A stretch of DNA of 64,000 bases, taken from contig NZ_CP073015.1 of assembly GCF_018080005.1 (NCBI RefSeq), positions 620,001 through 684,000 of the forward strand, read 5' to 3'. Below the pieces are notes generated by a model. That model was not told the origin of the DNA. It saw nothing but the letters and a program-made list of their open reading frames with translations, and did no database searches. The DNA is from Flavobacterium sp. CS20 (GTDB lineage Bacteria > Bacteroidota > Bacteroidia > Flavobacteriales > Flavobacteriaceae). The number at the start of each line of letters is the position of its first letter. Positions within the stretch are counted from its first letter, which is position 1. The position numbers and the translations under genes were made by a program. This document shows positions 47,306-57,011 of the stretch, piece after piece.

Positions 47306-48247
47306 ATGGGAAGACCTTCAAACATCATAGTAGTAACAGCAGATTACCAAAAATTAGCCGAAAGTTTTTACCAATACCAAAAGCGGTTGGGTTATGTAGA
47401 AAACAGCTACAAAGCACGATTTAATTACCTGAACGAGTTTTTACAATGGTTGGAGCAACAAGGCTTGTTGGATATTACCCAAATCCAAGCCCCGGAAATC
47501 AACCGCTATTACAGTTACATCAGTTCCCGACCAAGTAAAAAAGACGGAGGAGCATTAAGCCAAAAGACCACCCACAGTCATATGCGAATTATCCGGGATC
47601 TGTTTGAAATGCTTTTAAGAAACGGAGAAATACAAATCAATCCCTGCAGTACTTTAAACTTCCCTTATCCCAAAATCAGTGAAGAAAGAACCGTATTAGA
47701 CCAGGACGAAATCAAAGAACTTTACCAAGCCACAGAAACAGCACAGGAACGAGCTATTTTAAGTTTAGCCTACGGATGCGGATTAAGAGTTGGAGAGTTG
47801 GTAAAATGCAATATTGAGGACATTAGATTAAGAGAAAAAATATTGATAGTGCCACAAGGCAAAGGCAATAAAAGAAGAGTGGTTCCAATGAGCAGCGGAG
47901 TAGGCAAAGACTTGGCAAACTATTATTACAACGAAAGGGACGAGCTGACCAAAGGACGGGATTACAAGCCCAATCAAAACGCATTTATCTTGCACTCCAG
48001 AGGTGGAAGAATGAACAAAGACACCTACAACAAGCACTTAAAAAAACTGATAGAAAGAACCGGAAACCTTGAAATGAAAGAAAAACAAATCACTGTTCAC
48101 AGTCTCAGGCACTCGATAGCCACGCATCTTTTAGAACAAGGAATAGCAGTAGAACAAGTCAGAATGTTTTTAGGACACTCACAGCTTGAAACCACCCAAA
48201 TCTATACCCACATCAGTAAAGAACAATTAAAAGAGTTGGTAAAATGA
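47306..48247 (+). CDS. Tyrosine recombinase 1 (XerC/D-like), copy A
   Basis: ~313 aa from ATG 47306 (GTG 47300 would add two residues). An N-terminal SAM-like core-binding domain (YQYQKRLGYVENSYKARFNY) is followed by a catalytic domain with all four key parts: Arg in SLAYGCGLRVGELVK, His/Arg in HSLRHSIATHLLEQG, the FLGHSQLETTQIYTHIS box with final Tyr nucleophile. It should cleave and exchange DNA strands at short core sites and is the candidate enzyme that integrates the element at LSVDP codons. Copy B is broken by two shifts. Confidence 0.9.
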   Translation: MGRPSNIIVVTADYQKLAESFYQYQKRLGYVENSYKARFNYLNEFLQWLEQQGLLDITQIQAPEINRYYSYISSRPSKKDGGALSQKTTHSHMRIIRDLFEMLLRNGEIQINPCSTLNFPYPKISEERTVLDQDEIKELYQATETAQERAILSLAYGCGLRVGELVKCNIEDIRLREKILIVPQGKGNKRRVVPMSSGVGKDLANYYYNERDELTKGRDYKPNQNAFILHSRGGRMNKDTYNKHLKKLIERTGNLEMKEKQITVHSLRHSIATHLLEQGIAVEQVRMFLGHSQLETTQIYTHISKEQLKELVK

Positions 48248-48265
48248 ATTAAAAGAGTTGGTAAA

Positions 48266-49138
48266 ATGAAACTAAAGGAATATCTACAACAAGAGCATAG
48301 CCCTACATCCATCAACAGTTATGAACTGATGATAAACCGTTACATCTTGGCAATGGGAGACAAAGCAGAGAAAGGAACTTATACAGACGTGTTGGATTAT
48401 ATCGGATTATTGAGAGAACAAAATTTACATCCCAAATCACTTAGAAACAACCTGTTTGCAATCAAAATCTACTATCGGTATTTAGTAGCTACAGGAAAAC
48501 GCAACGACCACCCTTGCAGATATTTATACCTGAAAGACCAAATAAACCGAGCTATCCAAGTAGAAAGCCTTTACCCCAAAGAAATATTAGAAGAACTTTA
48601 CGAAAACCACCAAAGCAAAAACCCGGACAATCAGAACAGGGATAAAATCATCATTAGTTTACTCATTTACCAAGCCTTGGCAGTCCTTGAAATCTCCCAA
48701 CTCAAAACAACCGATATCGACCTTGAAAACGGAATCATCAGAATAAAAGGAAATGTAAAGAACAAAGGCAGAACACTAAGTTTAAAACCCAATCAAATAC
48801 TACTGTTCCACAACTATTTAAAGCACGATTACAAACGCTATCACCGCAGACAAAAGCCAAGTAAACGAAAGGATTATTTTTTGCTCAATGATGAAGGATT
48901 ACAGCTTTGGCAAAGTGGCATCAACCGAATGATAAACAAAGAAAGAGACCAACAAGAAAAGTTAATCCCACTCAAAATAAGACAGTCCGTAATCGCTCAT
49001 TTGCTCAAAGAAAACAATGACGTTAGAATAGTCCAGGAATTTGCAGGACACAGACGGGCGACCAGTACAGAAGCCTACAAACAAACAGGATTAGAAGAAC
49101 TTAAATCAGCCATTGAAAGACTGCATCCACTCCAATAA
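48266..49138 (+). CDS. Tyrosine recombinase 2, degenerate catalytic residues, copy A
   Basis: 290 aa, 18 bp after recombinase 1 and separated by a short duplicated GAATTAAAAGAGTTGGTAAAATG tail in part. Fold motifs are those of a tyrosine recombinase, but the first Arg position reads YQALAVLEISQLK (no Arg), and the His box is IRQSVIAHLLKEN without the leading His; R of box II and the HRR...Y region (AGHRRATSTEAYKQ) remain. It may be a DNA-binding partner of recombinase 1, like a non-cleaving subunit. Copy B has two shifts (near 57232 and 57810). Confidence 0.85.
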   Translation: MKLKEYLQQEHSPTSINSYELMINRYILAMGDKAEKGTYTDVLDYIGLLREQNLHPKSLRNNLFAIKIYYRYLVATGKRNDHPCRYLYLKDQINRAIQVESLYPKEILEELYENHQSKNPDNQNRDKIIISLLIYQALAVLEISQLKTTDIDLENGIIRIKGNVKNKGRTLSLKPNQILLFHNYLKHDYKRYHRRQKPSKRKDYFLLNDEGLQLWQSGINRMINKERDQQEKLIPLKIRQSVIAHLLKENNDVRIVQEFAGHRRATSTEAYKQTGLEELKSAIERLHPLQ

Positions 49139-50274
49139 ACCTGTATTGAGCCTGTCGAAATAAAGAAATCCTTCCCACGAAAATCCAACGCACGGAGTTT
49201 ATATTGAGCCTGTCGAAATGCCCACGCTTCGGCACTCCGTAAAACTCCGTGCCCCCAACACAGGAAAAGCGGTGTTCCGCCTTCGGTCGTCAGCAAATAA
49301 AACCGCCAAGCTTTTGCAAGACATTTTTTGAAAGCGTTGATTTTTTAAAGGTCAAAAAAGAGTCGCAAAACCCTACGGGTGCTCCGTAAACTCCGCGACT
49401 TGTCACTTTTATTGCGTTCCTCTGTCAGTTGTCACGGCGACCTACTTTGTCTGCTTTTGCCGCTTCTCTTCACTTCATTGCGCTTTGCCAGGCTTCGCAG
49501 AGTTGATTTATTTTTTAATGGTTTGCTCAGCTTGGCAAGTGCTCATTCCGTTCAGTTCAGCCGCAAAAAATCCACCGGTCGCCCATAATTTTGCTCGCCT
49601 GCGGGTCGCTGTGGGTAACGGCTGACTTTATTGATTTGCCTCCGCTTCGCTCTGGCGATTAAATCGGTAGCCTACTGCGGGCAAAAAAACAAGCCTCGAT
49701 TAGTAGATTGATTTTTAAAGGTATCTCCGTTTGTTTTTTGCCCTACGTAGCGCAAACCGCCCTCGTTCCTCGTGCTTTTATTTGCACCACCCTTGCTCCA
49801 CTCGCAGGCGGCTCGCGAAGCTTGGTCAATGTCCGCAATCCGTTCCGTTACTCTCCACTCATTGCAGCCATTGCCCAGCCGTTTAGCTCAAGGCTGTTTT
49901 TCCTGTGTTTACACACTTTTGCCGACCCACAGTTAAAAAGAAAAGTTCCGTGCATCCTTCCGCGCGAAACAAAGCCCTGCCCTCTGAATAAAGTTTAGTG
50001 GTTCGCTTGGATGCTCATTTTTATCGAAGGATGCCCGACAGGTTTAGGGTAAAAATCAAGTTTTGTGCAGGGCATCCATCAATAAAAATCGAGCGCTGAT
50101 TTTTTTCTTTCATCTGAAACCGAAGGAAATGAGGTTCACGAACACCTTTAAAATAAACATACAGTGAGTAAAACCTGTAAGAACTGAAAACACTTGTTTA
50201 TCAAATCCCTGTGGGACTTTTTCAGTTGAAAAGAAAAAAGTTAGGGTATTTTTTTGTAATTTTCGCCCTTTAAA
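49139..50274. other. GC-richer non-coding 1.1 kb, copy A
   Basis: No credible gene in 1,136 bp; open frames here lack coding character. Features seen: TATTGAGCCTGTCGAAAT repeated at 49144 and 49202; inverted arms GCACGGAGTTT (49190-49200) and AAACTCCGTGC (49242-49252); many GC-rich, skewed stretches around 49400-49960 and a final AT-rich run before the leader. The sequence is conserved in copy B (57881-59016), so it is part of the element. It may hold an origin, an RNA or recombination arm sites. Confidence 0.6.
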
Positions 50275-51207
50275 ATGGGTCGCCAAAGACTAACATATCA
50301 CGTTGAAAACCCACTGCTTAAAGTGGTGTATAGAGCCGACAAAGCGGAGCAAAAAAGCGTACAGAGGTTTTTAAGTGTTGACCCGCTTGCGACGAGAGGA
50401 CCGCAATACTCGCCTTACTCTGCATTCTTCAATAATCCAATCATTTTTACAGACCCTGACGGAAGATGGCCTATTTATGGTAAAGATGGAGGATATTTAG
50501 GTGATGATGGAAAATATGAAAAGGGGAAAGATTTAGCTTTTACCGGTACTGCTACTTACGATAACAAAGGCAATATTACAGGCTATGAAAACCTATCACA
50601 GTTCACTGATAATCATACACAGTTTCAAACTATATCAAACATTGTAAAACACGAGGGGGTTACCAATGATGCTAACGAATATCTTTGGGTTGCTCATACT
50701 GCAAATAATGCGACAAATGCGAGTGGCAAATCTCTATACAGCAAATTAATGTCGGGATATTCCTCTGTTGGTAAAGCGGATAAAACAGCACTATCAATTT
50801 CAGACAATAGTACTACTGCAAAATATGCCAGAGCGGGTGTTATTGATGTAATGTCAGGTGGAGCAGACCCAACAGGTGGGGCTACTTTGTGGGACGGTAC
50901 AGATTTTTTAGCGTGGGGGTTGAAATCACCAAACGGAACGCCACAGAACAAATTTGAAGAATACAAAAGCATATCTATTTCAGGCGACATTTATAGTGAT
51001 TTCCTAAATAGCCAATTAAGCAAGTACACAAGTGGGAAAGTAAGATATAGCGGTACTTACTATAACCTTCCTGCCGATGTATTTACAGATAAAGCTAGTT
51101 GGAACAAGGAAGGTAACTTCTTCTTCAATACAGGAGAAAAGCGACCGTATGGATTAAAAGCTACGGGAACTGCGGGGCGTTCAATCTTTTGGAAAAAAGA
51201 AAAATAG
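50275..51207 (+). CDS. Element leader fused to tip6 (intact), copy B
   Basis: 310 aa. The first 37 codons (MGRQRLTYHVENPLLKVVYR onward, ending FLSVDPL) are the element's own leader, replacing the RHS core; after DPLATRGPQ comes tip6. Tip6 has EGVTNDANEYLWVAH and SGGADPTGGATLWDG, suggestive of SleB-like wall hydrolases. Copy B is complete to GRSIFWKKEK. No signal peptide, so in this form the toxin would be cytoplasmic unless fused to a core. Starts with an ATG in a palindrome-bearing leader (CCACT/AGTGG at 50311-50326). Confidence 0.78.
   Translation: MGRQRLTYHVENPLLKVVYRADKAEQKSVQRFLSVDPLATRGPQYSPYSAFFNNPIIFTDPDGRWPIYGKDGGYLGDDGKYEKGKDLAFTGTATYDNKGNITGYENLSQFTDNHTQFQTISNIVKHEGVTNDANEYLWVAHTANNATNASGKSLYSKLMSGYSSVGKADKTALSISDNSTTAKYARAGVIDVMSGGADPTGGATLWDGTDFLAWGLKSPNGTPQNKFEEYKSISISGDIYSDFLNSQLSKYTSGKVRYSGTYYNLPADVFTDKASWNKEGNFFFNTGEKRPYGLKATGTAGRSIFWKKEK
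50374..50385 (+). other. Central attachment-like site (AGTGTTGACCCG)
   Basis: Junction between the end of copy A (leader ...FL) and the start of copy B (tip6). Same 12 bp as at 41635 and 59116; the preceding base is A here versus G in the RHS core. Confidence 0.75.
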
Positions 51208-51213
51208 CACAAT

Positions 51214-51744
51214 ATGAAAACTCTAATTTACATTATGCTATCTGTGTTCTGTTTATCTTGTAAAGGGCAAAATACTCAAGATAGCGGGAAGAACAAAAGT
51301 ACAAAAGAAGCTACGCTAATAGATACAATATCCATATTGCCATTAAAGAACAAACAGTATGGGAGTAATAATTACAAAGTTTTACAGCTATGTAATTTAG
51401 ATAGCGAGGGTTATCGAAATAAATCAACGAGCAGAATAGAATTAACCAAAAACGCTAAAGCAGTTTCTTCTATTTCATTGCCCATCCCTGACGAAGAAGT
51501 AAAAAACTTCTCTGTAACCAAGATAGCAGAAACAACTAACGGTTTTGAAGTAGCCGTTAATTGGGGTGGCGGAAACAATATTTATGACGTAGATTTTTAT
51601 TTTGCACTCAGAGGTAGCCAATTTTATTTAGATGAGATAAAGACCGGTAAGTATGGTGCAGATACAGAAGTAACAAGAACAACGAAGAAAATCAATCCAC
51701 CAATACCAATAAACAAGGTTAAAATTATCGGCTACCTTGAATAA
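51214..51744 (+). CDS. Immunity candidate for tip6 (lipoprotein), copy B
   Basis: 176 aa, 6 bp after tip6. Lipoprotein signal with lipobox CLSC (residues ~13-16), then a beta-rich domain (ISLPIPDEEVKNFSVTKIAE, VAVNWGGGNNIYDVDFYFAL). No family recognised. Envelope location agrees with a wall- or periplasm-acting tip6. It is carried inside the element, so toxin and protection move together. Confidence 0.72.
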   Translation: MKTLIYIMLSVFCLSCKGQNTQDSGKNKSTKEATLIDTISILPLKNKQYGSNNYKVLQLCNLDSEGYRNKSTSRIELTKNAKAVSSISLPIPDEEVKNFSVTKIAETTNGFEVAVNWGGGNNIYDVDFYFALRGSQFYLDEIKTGKYGADTEVTRTTKKINPPIPINKVKIIGYLE

Positions 51745-51808
51745 GCCAAAGGCTCGAGCAATCGGGCTTTTTCACTTTACATCTTCATTCTTCGGTGGGG
51801 TTCTCTGC

Positions 51809-52141
51809 TTAGTCAAGTTCCAAATTTTCAATCATTTCTTTAAGTTCGTTAGGCTTTAGGTCGGTTTTTTCTCCCTTGTCGTAAATGGTAAGCAGGTAAA
51901 CTGTTTCGGTAGCTATGTACAAGTGGGTAACCACCCTTGCCCCGCCTCTTTTGCCTTTACCCTTTGAAGCAATAGCCAGACGGATTTTATAGCAGTTATT
52001 GCCAATAAAAGTACCAGCTTCTGGGTTTTCAGAAATCTCTGCAATCAGTTCAGCAAATTCATTTTTAAGCGAAGGGAATTTTTTGGCTAATCGCTTTAGT
52101 TCTTTTTCAAAACGGTGGGTAGGAATAATGCTATAACTCAT
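51809..52141 (-). CDS. RelE/HigB-like mRNA interferase, copy B (intact)
   Basis: 110 aa. Same toxin as at 43067 with the uninterrupted core strand VVTHLYIATETVYLLTIYDK and the C-terminal LKPNELKEMIENLELD. Expected activity: ribosome-associated or free mRNA cleavage when the antitoxin is lost. The partner antitoxin in this copy is frameshifted, so protection would need the copy A antitoxin. Confidence 0.8.
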   Translation of the reverse strand: MSYSIIPTHRFEKELKRLAKKFPSLKNEFAELIAEISENPEAGTFIGNNCYKIRLAIASKGKGKRGGARVVTHLYIATETVYLLTIYDKGEKTDLKPNELKEMIENLELD

Positions 52142-52339
52142 CCAAAAGATCTTTGGCTGTTTTCAATTTAAGTTTTCCCTGCTTATGTAGGCGTACTTGT
52201 TCGGCGACTTCTTTGAGTTCATCCCAAAGCTCGGCGTGACAACCGACATAGGTTTTGCTTTTTTTATAAAGGCAAGGCTTTTTAAAACTTTCATTCCGAA
52301 AGTGGCTTCATTATCAGGAATTTCAACTATTACTTTCAT
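52131..52339 (-). pseudogene. Antitoxin of RelE/HigB-like pair, copy B (shifted)
   Basis: Same gene as 43386-43592. The sequence around 52233-52240 has an altered, longer stretch (GCGTGACAACC versus GCGAGAACC) that breaks the frame in the middle. Confidence 0.7.
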
Positions 52340-52353
52340 TTTCTCAATCTATT

Positions 52354-52718
52354 TTAAATGGTTATGTTCATTGCGTTGCTCAACGCTTCTTTGAGGCGTT
52401 TGTTGGCAATGGCGGTATCAATCATATTGCAGATGGATTTTTTCTGTGTTTCGTCCAGTTCTTCCAGTAACCGGACTTTTTGTAAAAGCGGTTCGTTTAC
52501 GCTGTTTACTTCTGTACCGTCTTTATCAGCTTCAAAAAACTCAACCACATTAATTTCCAAAACAGCGACAATCCGCGCAAAATATTCATTGTGGGGTCGC
52601 TTTTACCTGTTTCTATGCGGTTATACTGCACCCGGTTCATAGAAAGCCTGTCTGCCACTTCCTGCTGAGAAAGTCCCTTTTCTTTCCTGACCTTTTTTAT
52701 TTGTTCTGCAATGTCCAT
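52354..52718 (-). pseudogene. XRE repressor split by shared frameshift, copy B
   Basis: Identical organisation and break to 43607-43971: HTH half 52718-52506, C-terminal half 52560-52354. The identity of the break in both copies contrasts with other defects. Confidence 0.7.
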
Positions 52719-52869
52719 CTATCTGTAAAATACTTTGAATGATACTGCAAAGTTACAAAATAAGCCATTAAATGGCAATTTGTAAAAATAAAGTTTAGAA
52801 TTGGTGTAACAATATAGTTTCTTTTTGTAGTTTTGTTGTGTAAAAAAATTGTAACACAAATTTTTCAAG

Positions 52870-53163
52870 ATGGAGATAAACGAGATAAAACAACGGCATA
52901 CAGTGGCAGGCAAACACACGAAAACAATCAAGCTCCAACCCAAGCACCGGGAGTTGTCAGACGGTCAAAAAACAATACCATGGCTTACAGTGTCAGGAAA
53001 GTGGTTAGAGGAGTTGGGTTTTAAAATTGGCGAAACAGTACGCATCACCACACGGGAAAAGTCGCTGATCATTGAACCACTGGAAGGAGAAGCCAAAGAA
53101 CAGGAGGAATACAAAACCGCCCTGCAGGAAGTAAAACAAACCCTTAAAAAGCTAAGTCAATGA
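52870..53163 (+). CDS. SymE-like protein, copy B
   Basis: 97 aa, identical to the copy at 44123. Overlaps the primase start by ATGA at 53160. One promoter box at 52828-52835. Confidence 0.75.
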   Translation: MEINEIKQRHTVAGKHTKTIKLQPKHRELSDGQKTIPWLTVSGKWLEELGFKIGETVRITTREKSLIIEPLEGEAKEQEEYKTALQEVKQTLKKLSQ

Positions 53164-54617
53164 CCATACAAGAGATAAAAGACAAGTTAACCCTTGCAAT
53201 GCTCCTGCAAGATTACGGGCTGAAAGCCGATAAACAAGCAAGGTTAAAATGTCCGTTCCACAACGACAAAACCCCGAGCTTACAGCTTTACTACAAAACC
53301 CAAACAGCGTTTTGCTTCTCCACCAACTGCAACACCCACGGCAAAGCCATTGATGTAATCGACTTCATACTGTACTATGAGAAATGCAGCAAACACGAAG
53401 CAATCAAGAAGGCAAAAAACATCATCCAACCCGGAACAACCACCACCCAAACCACAGTACCAAAGCAGACCAATGAGAAAGCAATGTTCTTAGAAAGAAT
53501 GTTTACCTACTTTAAAAATGCGGTGCACAACTCCAAACCAGCCCGGGAATACATCGAGAGCCGAAACCTTGACCACAAGCAAATAGAAATCGGTTACAAT
53601 GGCGGGCAGTTCCACCACGGACAACGAAAAGATGAAAGCCTGATAAATGACTGTTTAAAATACGGTCTGCTCTTAGACTTGGGACTGAAATCAAGAACAA
53701 GGCGAAACCGCTTACAAACCCTTTGGCAAATGGTGCCTGTGCTTCGCATTGAGAAACCAAAACCACGAAATCACAGGCTTATACTTTAGAAGCACTTTAG
53801 CCAACAAAGACCAACGGCACTTTTATTTACGGGACAGGAGCGGACTATATCCAAGCTATCCCAAACCTGAAACCCAAAAGCTGATATTGACCGAAAGCAT
53901 CATTGATGCGACTTCACTATTGCAACAGGAAGAAATCAAAAGCAAGTATGAAATCCTCTCACTCTACGGAACCAACGGACTAACAGAAGAACACCAAACA
54001 GCCATCCGAAAACTGAAACACCTAACGGAAATCATCTTCTTTTTAAACGGTGATGAACCGGGAAACAAAGCAGTAGCCAAATATGCCCCAATGCTTAAAG
54101 GAGAATATCCCAACCTAAAAATTACAAGTGCGACAGTTCCGAAAAACGAAGATGTAAACAGCCTTTTGCAAGGCCACAGCCCCGAAATATTAACCCACTT
54201 AATAGAAACAAGAAAAGAAGTAGATTTTATTCTTTCAAATGGCGGTGAGCCACCGCAGGCAGATATTTTTCTTTCAAATGAAAATCAAATGAAAGAAAAA
54301 AGTACAATAACTGAAGAACCAGAACCAACCGAATCCAAAGCACCGATAACCGGACTTGACACCAACAACCCCTACAATCTCAAATACAAAGGCAATGAAG
54401 CCGCTTACCAAATCAAAGGCTTTAGGACAGACCAGCCGGACAGCCTGAAAACCACGGTACAGACCATAGCAGAAGCAAGCGAAGATTACATTAAAACTCG
54501 ACCTACGAATACAAGCAAGTGGAAAGCTCCTGCAAACTCATAGCGGGAAAATTAGGACTGCGGAAAGACGCCATAGAAGCCGATTTAATGCAACTCACAA
54601 GCCTTTTAGAACAATAG
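53160..54617 (+). pseudogene. CHC2/Toprim primase, copy B (shifted)
   Basis: N-terminus is intact here (MTIQEIKDKLTLAMLLQDYG, with the CHC2 finger) and proves the start at the SymE overlap. Frame breaks: an extra A near 53700 (ends the first frame at 53789; the next begins 53749) and changes near 54482-54510. The TAG before the helicase (54615-54617) is conserved with copy A. Combining A and B gives an intact primase. Confidence 0.75.
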
Positions 54618-54668
54618 CGGGACAAACAACAGTTCAAAGCCAATGGAAGGCAGGAGAGCAAAATACAA

Positions 54669-55858
54669 GTGCCGGCGACCACAGCCACCAAATGCATCGA
54701 GTTCCTGAAAGCTGAAAAACTCGTGCAACGAATAAACAAACTCATCGGGAAAGCAGGGATAACAGGAGAAGAAACCAACCGTATTTTATTGTTTGTAATC
54801 GCAAGCTCTTACAAAATGCCCGACACCTTACACGCATTAATACAAGGCAGTTCAGGAAGCGGAAAGACCAGGCTATTAAAGATTATCAGCTACCTGATGC
54901 CTGATGAAGATGTAAAGCGATATACAAGGGTTACGGACAACAGTTTTTACAACCAGGACGAATATTTTTTTGTCAACAAACTGATATGTTTTGAAGACTT
55001 GGACGGACTGAAAGAAGATGCACAGCTTGCCGTAAGAGAGTTGCAGAGCAACGATATACTAAGGACATCCACCAGTTTAAAAGACAAGAACGGACAGATC
55101 ACCGGAGGCGAAAGAATCGTGAGAGGATGATAGCCAGTTTAGCCTGTACCACCAGAGGCGAAATCTATGAGGACAACATCAGCCGTTCATTCCTGATTGC
55201 AGTAGATGAAAGCAAAGAACAAACCTTAAAAATCATCCGCTATCAAAATGAAGTATCTGCAGGAATGATAGACCCACAAGAACAAAAGAAAACAAGCCAG
55301 TTTATACAGAACTGCATCCGCTTACTAAAACCCTATGAAGTCATTAACCCTTACGCCAACAAAATACAACTGCCCGAATCAGCCCACAAAATAAGACGCT
55401 TAAACGAACTCTATCAAAGCTTTGTAAAGCAAATCACCCTACTGAACCAATACCAAAGAAAGCAAGACAAACAAGGCAGGTTAATCACCGAAACAGCCGA
55501 TTTACAAACCGCTTGTGAAATCCTTTTTGAAAGTATCGTGCTGAAAGTAGATGAATTAGACGGCAGTTTAAGACAGTTTTTTGAAACCCTTAAAGGGCAT
55601 TTAATTAAAAAGGGCAAAGCAGAAAATAATAGTCACTGCGACACGCAGTTTACACAACGGGAAATCCGCCAAACCCTGAACATCAGCAAAGCCCAGTCAA
55701 AGAGATTTTTTAACCACCTGCAGTCAATGGAATACATCACGGCAAAGTACTCGGGAAACCAACGGAAAGTATGCTACAAAGTGGATTATTGGGACAACTA
55801 CGCCAAAGTAAGGGCACAGATAAAAGACGATTTAATGAACCAAATAGCAGGACTGTAA
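54669..55858 (+). pseudogene. Helicase-like ATPase, copy B (one shift)
   Basis: Same as 45923-47112. First frame ends at 55130 where AGAGGATGATAGCC replaces AGAGGACCGATAGCC; the second frame (55127-55858) carries the natural C-terminus DDLMNQIAGL. Walker A and B are in the first part. Confidence 0.75.
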
Positions 55859-55868
55859 AAGGGTAAAT

Positions 55869-55965
55869 GGAACAATACGGAACAATCTTGGAACAATCAT
55901 TTTAAACTCAAACCCTTTTAAATCAATGCTTTTAGAATAGAAATACCCCAACTGTTCCCTGTTCC
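55869..55965 (+). repeat. Iteron-like repeats, copy B
   Basis: GGAACAAT at 55869, 55879 and 55890; TGTTCC at 55953 and 55960. Same layout as copy A. Confidence 0.65.
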
Positions 55966-56051
55966 ACAAAGTGGATGTGTGTGTAAAAGATGCAAATCAT
56001 CATAGCGTAATAATTAAGTGCCGATTATCGGCTTCCAAAAAGTGAGTGTAT

Positions 56052-56993
56052 ATGGGAAGACCTTCAAACATCATAGTAGTAACAGCAGATTACCAAAAAT
56101 TAGCCGAAAGTTTTTACCAATACCAAAAGCGGTTGGGTTATGTAGAAAACAGCTACAAAGCACGATTTAATTACCTGAACGAGTTTTTACAATGGTTGGA
56201 GCAACAAGGCTTGTTGGATATTACCCAAATCCAAGCCCCGGAAATCAACCGCTATTACAGTTACATCAGTTCCTACCAAGTAAAAAAGACGGAGGAGCAT
56301 TAAGCCAAAAGACCACCCACAGTCATATGCGAATTATCCGGGATCTGTTTGAAATGCTTTTAAGAAACGGAGAAATACAAATCAATCCCTGCAGCATTTT
56401 TAAACTTCCCTTATCCCAAAATCAGTGAAGAAAGAACCGTATTAGACCAGGACGAAATCAAAGAACTTTACCAAGCCACAGAAACAGCACAGGAACGAGC
56501 TATTTTAAGTTTAGCCTACGGATGCGGATTAAGAGTTGGAGAGTTGGTAAAATGCAATATTGAGGACATTAGATTAAGAGAAAAAATATTGATAGTGCCA
56601 CAAGGCAAAGGCAATAAAAGAAGAGTGGTTCCAATGAGCAATGGAGTAGGCAAAGACTTGGCAAACTATTATTACAACGAAAGGGACGAGCTGACCAAAG
56701 GACGGGATTACAAGCCCAATCAAAACGCATTTATCTTGCACTCCAGAGGTGGAAGAATGAACAAAGACACCTACAACAAGCACTTAAAAAAACTGATAGA
56801 AAGAACCGGAAACCTTGAAATGAAAGAAAAACAAATCACTGTTCACAGTCTCAGGCACTCGATAGCCACGCATCTTTTAGAACAAGGAATAGCAGTAGAA
56901 CAAGTCAGAATGTTTTTAGGACACTCACAGCTTGAAACCACCCAAATCTATACCCACATCAGTAAAGAACAATTAAAAGAGTTGGTAAAATGA
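56052..56993 (+). pseudogene. Tyrosine recombinase 1, copy B (shifted)
   Basis: Same gene as 47306-48247. Two lesions: near 56273 (TTCCTACC for TTCCCGACC) and near 56395 (GCAGCATTTTTAAAC for GCAGTACTTTAAAC). The catalytic half (56544-56993, from VKCNIEDI to ELVK) is open, including HSLRHS and the Tyr box. Confidence 0.78.
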
Positions 56994-57011
56994 ATTAAAA
57001 GAGTTGGTAAA

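Larger units (their letters stand above)
41641..50379 (+). mobile_element. Tip-swapping integrative element, copy A
   Basis: 8,739 bp. Content in order: tip6, imm6, RelE/HigB-like pair, XRE regulator, SymE-like gene, primase, helicase, iteron-like repeats, two tyrosine recombinases, ~1.1 kb non-coding DNA, and leader ending in LSVDPL. GC looks clearly higher in the replication/recombination part than in the flanking RHS array. No transposase, relaxase, T4SS or phage structural genes are seen. Boundaries are drawn from the direct 12 bp repeats and from comparison with the uninterrupted core-tip1 junction at 31375. Confidence 0.78.

Noticed and set aside
49379..49998. Small ORFs in the non-coding stretch (for example 49379-49588 and 49708-49998)
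   Set aside because: Low-complexity Leu/Arg/Ser-rich products, frames not maintained equally in copy B (58472 differs), no start context. Treated as chance ORFs in GC-richer DNA.
41641..50379. Conjugative element or prophage
   Set aside because: No relaxase, coupling protein, type IV secretion or phage structural genes are present in the 8.7 kb unit; only replication, recombination, TA and toxin genes.
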